From: Roseobacter sp. | GTDB lineage: Bacteria > Pseudomonadota > Alphaproteobacteria > Rhodobacterales > Rhodobacteraceae | Direction of reading: 5' to 3' | DNA length: 5,713 bases | NCBI GenBank assembly: GCA_024636425.1 | Contig: JAGXHB010000097.1 | Span: 1 to 5,713 of the forward strand | Shown: positions 1-5,152 of the stretch, piece by piece | Layout: each line of letters starts with the position of its first letter | How positions within the stretch are numbered: the first letter of the stretch is position 1 | Position numbers and translations under genes: made by a program | The notes under the pieces: generated by a model | Database searches by the model: none | What the model was told of the DNA's origin: nothing | What the model saw: the letters and a program-made list of their open reading frames with translations, nothing else

Positions 1-69
1 GGACATTCGCCCTTTTTCGCCGATCCCGCAGGGCTGGCAAAGATCATCGACACCATTATTCCGAGGTAA
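1..69 (+). CDS. C-terminal end of a probable alpha/beta-hydrolase (partial)
   Basis: The first frame is open from the window edge to a TAA at 67-69 and encodes 22 residues beginning GHSPFFADPAG and ending IIPR. A Gly-His followed by a short acidic/proline stretch and a final amphipathic helix is how many alpha/beta-hydrolase-fold enzymes end, the His being the last member of the Ser-Asp-His triad. It does not resemble the end of a protocatechuate dioxygenase alpha subunit (PcaG), the neighbour I would expect from a roseobacter pca operon. A PcaD-type enol-lactonase is possible but cannot be shown from 22 residues. Four bases separate its stop from the next start, so it is almost certainly cotranscribed with pcaB. 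The family call is tentative; the existence of the gene end is not. Confidence 0.55.
   Translation, partial: GHSPFFADPAGLAKIIDTIIPR
63..66 (+). promoter_or_regulatory. Ribosome binding site of pcaB, inside the end of the upstream gene
   Basis: GAGG lies seven bases before the ATG at 74 and within the last two codons of the upstream gene, just before its TAA. This fixes the pcaB start and suggests translational coupling between the two genes. Confidence 0.7.
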
Positions 70-73
70 TTCC

Positions 74-1399
74 ATGGCCGCCAGCGTCTTTGACAGCCCC
101 CTTTACGCACAGCTTTTCCCGACCGGTGATGCAGGTCGCCTGTTCTCCGACACTGCAGCCCTGCGCGCCATGCTGCTGGTTGAGGGGGCACTGGCCAAGG
201 TGCAGGGCGGTCTGGGTGTGATCCCCGAGGTCAGCGCTGCCGCGATTCATCGCGCGTCGCTGGAAATACAGATCGATCCGGGTGCCATCGCCAAGGCAAC
301 CGGCGAAAACGGTGTCAGCGTGCCGGGGCTGCTGACACAGTTCCGTGCCGAGATGCAGGCGCCTGAGTTTGCCCAGCATGTTCATTGGGGTGCGACCAGT
401 CAGGACATTATCGACACCGCATTGATGCTGCGGCTGCGACAGGCATTGGCCTTGGCAGAAAGCGACTTGCGCAGCATCGTCGAAAGCCTTGCCAGCGCGG
501 CGCAAGAACACAGGGCCCTGCCCTTGGCTGCGCGCACCTATGGGCAGCACGCGACCCCCACCACATGGGGTGCGGTGATGGCCGAATGGGGCCTGCCGCT
601 GTGCGACGCGCTGGAAGAGCTTGAAACCCTGCGCGCAACGTCGCTTTACGTCTCGCTTTCCGGTGCGGCGGGAACGGCCTCTGCGCTGGGGCCGAAGGCC
701 GCCGAAACCCGCGCAGGGCTTGCACAAGCGCTTGGTCTGAACGATCCCGGACGCAGCTGGCATGTGGACCGCGGCCCGATCCTGCGCATCGCCGACTGGC
801 AGGGTCGCGTCATGGCGGCCTTGACCCATATGGCGCAAAGCGCCGTGGGACTGACCATGACCGGCATAGAGGAAGTGGCGCTTGGCGCGTCCGGCTCGTC
901 ATCGACCATGCCGCAAAAGCAGAACCCGGTCGGCCCCTCCGCAATTATAGCGCTTGGGCATCAGTTCACCGGGCAGCGGGTCACACTTCAGGCTGCCAGC
1001 GCGCATCAGCACCAACGCGATGGCGGGGCGTGGTTTGCCGAATGGATGGCCGTACCCCAGCTTGCGCTGACGCTGGCGGCGGGTCTGCAACATGCCAAGA
1101 CGCTGGTTGCGGGCCTCGCGCCGCATCCGGTGCAGATGCACAGCGCGCTGAGCGCGGGCCTTGAACTGATCCACGCAGAAGCGCTGAGCTTTGCGCTGGC
1201 CGCGACGATGCCGCGCCCCGAGGCGCAGAAAGTGACCAAGCGTCTGTGCCATGAGGCGCAGCAAAAGCAGATCCCGCTCGGCGATCTGGCGCGCGCCGAT
1301 TACCCCGACCTGCCTGAAGATCTGTTCGATCCGGCCCGCCAGACCGGCCATGCCACTGCAGATGCAGACGCCTTCGTCGCGCGCGCCCGGAGCCTTTGA
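74..1399 (+). CDS. pcaB: 3-carboxy-cis,cis-muconate cycloisomerase (PcaB), fumarase/aspartase superfamily
   Basis: This 441-residue protein is complete and close to the usual ~450 of PcaB. Known family members convert 3-carboxy-cis,cis-muconate to 4-carboxymuconolactone in the cytoplasm, in the protocatechuate branch of the beta-ketoadipate pathway, and act as homotetramers. The conserved blocks of the fumarase/aspartase superfamily are all visible: the VHWGATSQDIIDTA stretch at about 103-116, the TYGQHATPTTWG stretch at about 155-166, and the signature loop GSSSTMPQKQNP at 274-285, which carries the catalytic serine. The N-terminal LFSDTAALRAMLLVEGALA (about 23-41) and SLSGAAGTASALG (about 194-206) are PcaB-like rather than adenylosuccinate-lyase-like. 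The ATG at 74 has GAGG seven bases upstream. It is preceded by a probable hydrolase and followed five bases later by an MFS carrier, so an operon is likely. An unassigned PcaB-like lyase acting on a related substrate remains possible. Confidence 0.88.
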   Translation: MAASVFDSPLYAQLFPTGDAGRLFSDTAALRAMLLVEGALAKVQGGLGVIPEVSAAAIHRASLEIQIDPGAIAKATGENGVSVPGLLTQFRAEMQAPEFAQHVHWGATSQDIIDTALMLRLRQALALAESDLRSIVESLASAAQEHRALPLAARTYGQHATPTTWGAVMAEWGLPLCDALEELETLRATSLYVSLSGAAGTASALGPKAAETRAGLAQALGLNDPGRSWHVDRGPILRIADWQGRVMAALTHMAQSAVGLTMTGIEEVALGASGSSSTMPQKQNPVGPSAIIALGHQFTGQRVTLQAASAHQHQRDGGAWFAEWMAVPQLALTLAAGLQHAKTLVAGLAPHPVQMHSALSAGLELIHAEALSFALAATMPRPEAQKVTKRLCHEAQQKQIPLGDLARADYPDLPEDLFDPARQTGHATADADAFVARARSL

Positions 1400-1404
1400 C
1401 CGGC

Positions 1405-2616
1405 ATGCGCCCGGCAGTCGTCTTCATCATGTTGACCGTAATGATCGACGCCATGGGGATAGGTCTTATCATCCCCGTGATGCCCGATCTGATCGAAGAG
1501 GTTCAGGCCGCAACCCTCAGCCGGGCAGCCCTTTGGGGGGGCGTGCTGGCGACCACGTTCGCAGTGATGCAGTTCCTGTTCAGTCCCCTCGTCGGAAGTC
1601 TGTCGGACCGCTTTGGCAGGCGCCCGGTGCTGCTGGTGTCCCTGACGGTCATGGCGCTCGACTACGTGTTGATGGCTGTCGCCGGATCGGTCTGGTTGCT
1701 GCTGTTGGGCCGTGTGATCGGGGGCATTTCGGCCGCGACGGGGGCAACCGCCAGCGCCTATATGGCCGACATATCAGCCCCCAAGGACCGGGCCGCAAAC
1801 TTCGGGCTGATCGGTGCGGGGTTCGGCGCGGGCTTTGTGCTGGGACCGGTGGCGGGTGGTTTTCTTGCGGATTTCGGCACCCGCGCCCCGTTCTGGGCCG
1901 CTGCAGCTCTTGCTGCGGGAAACGTGATCTTCGGCTGGTTTGTGCTCAAGGAAACTGTTGCCCCCCCATTTCGCCGCGCCCTGTCATGGCGGCGTGCCAA
2001 TCCCCTGGGGGCAGCCCGGCATCTTGCAAATCTGCCAGGGATCAGGCGGCTTCTGGCCGTCTATTTCCTTTATCATCTGGCTTTCGCCGTCTACCCCTCG
2101 GTCTGGAGCTATTTCGGTAAGGCGCAATTCGACTGGTCGCCGGCGATGATCGGCGGATCGCTCGCGCTTTTCGGGGTGGCCATGGCGGCTGTGCAAGGGG
2201 TCGTGATCCGTCCAGTGCTGGCACGCTTTGGCGAAAGGGGCACTGTCCTGTTCGGCTATGTCTTCAGCGTTGCCACATTTTTCCTGATCGCAACCGTGAC
2301 CTCCAGCACCGCGATCATGGTGCTGACACCCTTGGCAGCGCTTGCGGGCGTGATTCCGGCCGCGCTTCAGGGGATCATGTCGCAAGCGGTCGCGCAAGAT
2401 TCCCAAGGCCAGTTGCAAGGCGTGCTGACCTCGGCCTCTGCCTTGGCGATGGTGGTGGCCCCGTTGGTCATGACCGCGACCTTTGCCGCGTTCACCGCCC
2501 CCGGCACCGCCTATTACTTTCCGGGAGCACCATTTCTGCTGTCGATGCTGCTGACCCTTCTGGCCGTGTCGATCTTTCTCCGCTGGCAGACAGCCAAGCC
2601 TGTGAACGTGGCGTAA
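1405..2616 (+). CDS. TetA-like MFS transporter (DHA1 type, 12 membrane helices), substrate unknown
   Basis: This 403-residue inner-membrane protein has twelve hydrophobic segments (roughly 4-26, 43-64, 74-92, 94-115, 132-153, 161-183, 214-236, 247-270, 279-298, 301-325, 338-361, 373-393) and a cytoplasmic loop between helices 6 and 7. MFS motif A, GSLSDRFGRRP, is at 64-74. Residues matching TetA(B) Asp15, Asp66, Arg70, Asp84 and Arg101 are present as D15, D68, R72, D86 and R103, and QGQLQGVL (334-341) also matches TetA. However, the positions of TetA(B) His257 and Asp285, needed for tetracycline/proton antiport, are M260 and S288, so tetracycline export is unlikely. I chose the ATG at 1405 (GGAG at 1389-1392, five bases after the pcaB stop) because it gives the normal TetA-family N-terminus. 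An in-frame TTG at 1396 overlapping the pcaB stop would add three residues. From its place after pcaB it may move an aromatic acid or a pathway by-product; this is inference. Confidence 0.85.
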   Translation: MRPAVVFIMLTVMIDAMGIGLIIPVMPDLIEEVQAATLSRAALWGGVLATTFAVMQFLFSPLVGSLSDRFGRRPVLLVSLTVMALDYVLMAVAGSVWLLLLGRVIGGISAATGATASAYMADISAPKDRAANFGLIGAGFGAGFVLGPVAGGFLADFGTRAPFWAAAALAAGNVIFGWFVLKETVAPPFRRALSWRRANPLGAARHLANLPGIRRLLAVYFLYHLAFAVYPSVWSYFGKAQFDWSPAMIGGSLALFGVAMAAVQGVVIRPVLARFGERGTVLFGYVFSVATFFLIATVTSSTAIMVLTPLAALAGVIPAALQGIMSQAVAQDSQGQLQGVLTSASALAMVVAPLVMTATFAAFTAPGTAYYFPGAPFLLSMLLTLLAVSIFLRWQTAKPVNVA

Positions 2617-2641
2617 ACGGGTAAAGAAGGTCGCGAACCTG

Positions 2642-2649
2642 CTTGCAAG
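2642..2649. repeat. 8-bp palindrome CTTGCAAG
   Basis: CTTGCAAG is its own reverse complement and lies 26 bases after the MFS stop. It shares the TTGCAA core with the larger palindrome at 2687-2698, the two centres being 47 bp apart. This could be a second, weaker site for the same regulator, but an isolated 8-bp palindrome can arise by chance. Confidence 0.35.
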
Positions 2650-2651
2650 AT

Positions 2652-2677
2652 CGGCCAAGCACGGCCACGTTTGGCCG
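2652..2677 (+). promoter_or_regulatory. Strong stem-loop between the MFS gene and the alcohol dehydrogenase gene
   Basis: CGGCCAAGC (2652-2660) pairs with GTTTGGCCG (2669-2677) through nine base pairs, including one G.T wobble, closing an eight-base loop. The outer seven pairs are perfect. The bases after it (CAAATATACC) contain no U-run, and the complementary strand has none either, so it is not a classical intrinsic terminator. It may be a Rho-assisted or processing end for the pcaB-MFS transcript, a leader structure of the dehydrogenase mRNA, or an operator dyad. It contains the TTG at 2671, which is therefore an unlikely start codon. Confidence 0.5.
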
Positions 2678-2686
2678 CAAATATAC

Positions 2687-2698
2687 CCTTTGCAAAGG
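2687..2698 (+). promoter_or_regulatory. 12-bp perfect palindrome overlapping the alcohol dehydrogenase ribosome binding site
   Basis: CCTTTGCAAAGG is a perfect palindrome. Its right half supplies most of the AAAGGA at 2694-2699, the Shine-Dalgarno for the GTG at 2710 (ten bases between). A protein bound here, or local pairing in the mRNA, would compete with ribosomes or block transcription. The central TTTGCAAA (2689-2696) equals the half-site I recall for ScfR-family acyl-CoA-responsive regulators (PccR of Rhodobacter sphaeroides, TTTGCAAA-N4-TTTGCAAA). The second half-site is absent at the expected spacing on either side. Confidence 0.45.
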
Positions 2699-2709
2699 AT
2701 TTATCACCC

Positions 2710-3801
2710 GTGCCCCTGATCAAAGCCGCCGTCTGCCATGAATTCGGCACCCCCCTTGTCATAGAAGATGTTGACCTGCGCGCGCCTGAGGGCAGCGAGG
2801 TCGAAGTGACGGTGGATGCCGTTGCGATCTGCCACTCCGACATCTCGTTCGCGAGCGGCGGCTGGGGGGGATCCCTGCCCGCCGTGTATGGCCATGAAGC
2901 GGCAGGCCGCATCAGTGCTGTCGGCGATCAGGTACGCGGCCTTGGTGTGGGCGACAGTGTGGTGGTGACGCTGATCCGCAGCTGTGGTTCCTGCGCCAAC
3001 TGCGCCAGTGGCAAGCCCGTGATCTGCGAAACCCCCTATAATGGCGACGCCGGTCCGCTGAAAACCCGTGAGGGGGGCAAATTGCATCAGGCGATGGCCG
3101 CCGGTGCCTTTGCGGAGAAGGTGGTGGTCGAACAGACGCAGGTCGTGAAAATCAGCGACGCCATCCCCAAGGACGCAGCCAGCCTGATCGCCTGTGGTGT
3201 CATTACGGGCGTCGGTGCGGTGGTGAACGCCGCAGCCCTGCGCCCGGGGCAGGATGTTGTCGTCATCGGTGCAGGCGGGGTCGGATTGAACGCCATCCAA
3301 GGTGCCCGGATCGCCGGTGCCCGCCGGATCGTGGCGGTCGACATGAGCGAGGAGAAGCTTGAGATCGCCGCCGAATTTGGCGCAACGGATGGCGTGCTAG
3401 CCAGCAAGAGCAGCCCTTGGCGGTCCGTCTTCAAGGCGATCGGGCGAAAGGGCGTCGATGCGGTCTTTGTCACGGTGGGGGCGACGCCGGTCTACAATGA
3501 CGCGCCGAAATATCTTGCCGCCGGTGGCAAGGTGGTCATGGTCGGCATGCCGCATATCGGGGCTGCTGCGGAATATGACCCCGGCGCGATGGCTGCGATG
3601 GGTCAGGGAATGATCGGCTCGAAAATGGGGGATGTGGTGATCCAGCGCGATATTCCATGGATGGTTGACCTTTACGAACAGGGTCGTTTGAAGCTGGACG
3701 AGCTGATTTCCGGGCGCTGGCGGCTGGACCAGATCAACGAGGCAATCGAGGACACCAAGACCGGGGCCGCGCGGCGCAATGTGATCATGTTTGACCGCTG
3801 A
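2710..3801 (+). CDS. Zinc-dependent alcohol dehydrogenase (medium-chain dehydrogenase/reductase family)
   Basis: This 363-residue cytoplasmic enzyme should oxidise an alcohol to an aldehyde or ketone, or the reverse, with NAD(H). All family hallmarks are intact. The catalytic zinc set is C41-H42-x-D44, G61-H62-E63 and C162. The structural zinc loop has Cys at 92, 95, 98 and 106. The Rossmann motif GAGGVG is at 187-192, followed by an acidic residue (D211) at the end of the next strand, which points to NAD rather than NADP. The layout resembles class III-like and related Zn alcohol dehydrogenases, but nothing identifies the substrate; a sugar alcohol or sugar acid is possible. The GTG at 2710 gives the usual N-terminus (PLIKAAVCHEFG) and has AAAGGA upstream. 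An in-frame TTG at 2671 adds 13 non-family residues, lies in a hairpin and lacks a ribosome binding site. Symmetric elements in the leader suggest its own regulation, separate from the pcaB unit. Confidence 0.88.
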   Translation: MPLIKAAVCHEFGTPLVIEDVDLRAPEGSEVEVTVDAVAICHSDISFASGGWGGSLPAVYGHEAAGRISAVGDQVRGLGVGDSVVVTLIRSCGSCANCASGKPVICETPYNGDAGPLKTREGGKLHQAMAAGAFAEKVVVEQTQVVKISDAIPKDAASLIACGVITGVGAVVNAAALRPGQDVVVIGAGGVGLNAIQGARIAGARRIVAVDMSEEKLEIAAEFGATDGVLASKSSPWRSVFKAIGRKGVDAVFVTVGATPVYNDAPKYLAAGGKVVMVGMPHIGAAAEYDPGAMAAMGQGMIGSKMGDVVIQRDIPWMVDLYEQGRLKLDELISGRWRLDQINEAIEDTKTGAARRNVIMFDR

Positions 3802-3823
3802 TCCCCACAGACGGGGGCGTCAG
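3798..3823 (+). terminator. Possible weak stem-loop at the alcohol dehydrogenase stop codon
   Basis: CTGA (3798-3801) can pair with TCAG (3820-3823), and CCCC (3803-3806) with GGGG (3813-3816), around the loop ACAGAC, with a small asymmetric internal loop. It includes the TGA stop and lacks a T-run. It could help end or protect the dehydrogenase transcript, but the hairpin at 3860-3877 is the better candidate. Confidence 0.25.
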
Positions 3824-3829
3824 GGCGAC

Positions 3830-3862
3830 ACACTGGACAGCGTGCGGACACTGGACAGCGTG
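3830..3862. repeat. Two 15-bp direct repeats, 18-bp period
   Basis: ACACTGGACAGCGTG occurs at 3830-3844 and, identically, at 3848-3862. Each copy is itself a near-dyad, ACaCTG-GA-CAGcGT, with one mismatched pair. The second copy runs three bases into the hairpin that follows. Tandem imperfect dyads in a gap between genes are typical of operators, but they could also be a degenerate repeat associated with the hairpin. No matching copies were noticed elsewhere in the window. Confidence 0.6.
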
Positions 3863-3877
3863 GGGGCCAGCCCCCAC
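3860..3877 (+). terminator. GC-rich terminator-like hairpin with CCCCCGGG/ATTT tail
   Basis: GTGGGGG (3860-3866) pairs perfectly with CCCCCAC (3871-3877) over a CCAG loop. It is followed by ACCCCCGGGATTTAAAG rather than a pure T-run. Hairpins of this form, with a C-rich stretch and then an ATTT and an AAATGAAG-like tail, are what I recall as common intergenic elements of Rhodobacterales, usually taken as transcription terminators. Here it lies between two genes on the same strand and would separate the dehydrogenase transcript from the next gene, though its tail runs into that gene's ribosome binding site. Confidence 0.55.
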
Positions 3878-3906
3878 ACCCCCGGGATTTAAAGCCATTT
3901 GGAAAT

Positions 3907-3911
3907 GAAGG
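3907..3911 (+). promoter_or_regulatory. Ribosome binding site of the MR/MLE-family gene
   Basis: GAAGG lies seven bases before the ATG at 3919. It sits in the tail of the hairpin element upstream, so that element appears to donate the translation signal. Confidence 0.6.
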
Positions 3912-3918
3912 TCAGGCC

Positions 3919-5151
3919 ATGAAACTGCAGGAACTTGATATTATCGTGACGGCCCCCCCTGCACCGGGGTGGGGCGGGCGCTACTGGATCTTGGTCAAGC
4001 TGACCACTGACACAGGCGTTGTCGGCTGGGGCGAATGTTATGCCGCGTCTGTCGGACCCGACGCAATGCGCGCCGTCATCACAGATGTGTTCGAGCGCCA
4101 TATGCTGGGCGAAAATCCGGAGAACATAGAGCGGATGTTTCGGCGCGCCTATTCCTCCGGCTTTACACAGCGGCCCGATCTGACCGTGATGGGTGCTTTT
4201 TCAGGACTTGAGATTGCCTGCTGGGACATCCTTGGCAAGGATCGAGACCGACCCGTTCATGCCTTGATCGGGGGGCGGATGAATGATCGCGTGCGGGCCT
4301 ATACCTATCTTTACCCGCTTCCCCATCACGACATGGCAGCGTTCTGGACCTCGCCCGAGATGGCAGCTGAATCTGCGGCTGATTGCGTTGCGCGTGGATA
4401 TACGGCGGTCAAGTTCGACCCTGCCGGGCCCTATACGATGCGCGGCGGTCATATGCCTGCGATGACCGACATCAGCCAGTCTGTGGCTTTTTGCCGGGCG
4501 ATCCGGGAGGCTGTAGGTGACAAGGCCGATCTGCTGTTTGGCACCCACGGGCAATTTACCACCGCCGGTGCCATCCGGCTCGGGCAGGCGATCGAACCCT
4601 ACAGCCCGCTCTGGTATGAAGAGCCGATCCCGCCGGATGCCGTGGACCAGATGGCCGCCGTTGCCCGCGCTGTGCGTATCCCTGTGGCCACGGGCGAGCG
4701 GTTGACCACCAAGGCCGAATTCGCGCCGGTTCTGCGGGCCGGTGCCGCAAGCATCCTGCAGCCTGCGCTTGGCCGCGCCGGTGGCATCTGGGAGACCAAG
4801 AAGATCGCGATCCTCGCCGAGGTTTATAATGCGCAGGTGGCCCCGCATCTTTATGCCGGTCCGGTGGAATGGGCCGCAAATGTGCAGCTGGCCAGTTCTA
4901 TACCCAATATCCTGATGTGCGAATGTATCGAAACACCCTTCCATGAGGCCCTGATCAAAGGGACGATCAAGGTCGAAGACGGGTTTATCACGGCCCCAAC
5001 AGCCCCTGGCCTTGGCATAGAGGTGGACGAGGCCCTCGCGCGCGCGCATCCCTATCAGGGCGATGGGTTGCACTTGCAGATGCAGGAAGACCCTTGCGAC
5101 TATGTCAACGGCAATGCCTTTGAAGGGGGTGCACCAGCCCCTCGCGACTAG
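3919..5151 (+). CDS. Mandelate racemase/muconate lactonizing enzyme family protein (enolase superfamily), probably acid-sugar or carboxylate acting
   Basis: This 410-residue protein is complete. The N-terminal capping domain (about 1-125) carries ILVKLTTDTGVVGWGEC (24-40) and GLEIACWDILGK (96-107). The barrel follows, with K165 (VKFDPAGPY), the H210-G211 pair in LFGTHGQ (206-212), WYEEP (232-236), TGER (258-261), QPALGRAGGI (281-290) and APHLYAGP (308-315). This order is closest to D-galactonate/acid-sugar dehydratases, in which an HxG-type His and a later His act as acid and base; H210 and H310 are the candidates. Metal ligands E234/E235 and E260 are present. The first ligand, Asp two residues before the His in DgoD-type enzymes, is Gly208. 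The Asp of the usual QPD, partner of the base His, is Ala283. Specificity is therefore open: dehydratase, epimerase or a divergent function. It converges on the next gene with one base between stops, and is preceded by a repeat/hairpin block. Confidence 0.85.
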   Translation: MKLQELDIIVTAPPAPGWGGRYWILVKLTTDTGVVGWGECYAASVGPDAMRAVITDVFERHMLGENPENIERMFRRAYSSGFTQRPDLTVMGAFSGLEIACWDILGKDRDRPVHALIGGRMNDRVRAYTYLYPLPHHDMAAFWTSPEMAAESAADCVARGYTAVKFDPAGPYTMRGGHMPAMTDISQSVAFCRAIREAVGDKADLLFGTHGQFTTAGAIRLGQAIEPYSPLWYEEPIPPDAVDQMAAVARAVRIPVATGERLTTKAEFAPVLRAGAASILQPALGRAGGIWETKKIAILAEVYNAQVAPHLYAGPVEWAANVQLASSIPNILMCECIETPFHEALIKGTIKVEDGFITAPTAPGLGIEVDEALARAHPYQGDGLHLQMQEDPCDYVNGNAFEGGAPAPRD

Positions 5152-5152
5152 A

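Noticed and set aside
56..838. 260-codon minus-strand frame opposite pcaB
   Set aside because: It is a shadow of a well-conserved gene in high-GC DNA; no motifs, and composition typical of antisense translation.
1396..1404. TTG at 1396 overlapping the pcaB stop as the start of the MFS gene
   Set aside because: The GGAG is only three bases away from it, and the ATG at 1405 gives the standard TetA-family N-terminus with Asp15 in register. It remains a minor alternative.
2643..2700. Sigma-70-type promoter before the alcohol dehydrogenase
   Set aside because: TATACC (2682-2687) resembles a -10 box, but no acceptable -35 box sits about 17 bases upstream of it.
2671..2709. TTG at 2671 as the start of the alcohol dehydrogenase
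   Set aside because: It adds 13 residues not typical of the family, lies within a hairpin arm and has no ribosome binding site, whereas the GTG at 2710 has AAAGGA upstream.
3905..3922. Five-codon upstream reading frame (ATG AAG ... TGA) whose stop overlaps the ATG at 3919
   Set aside because: It has no ribosome binding site of its own and its sequence is explained by the Shine-Dalgarno and hairpin tail; probably coincidental.
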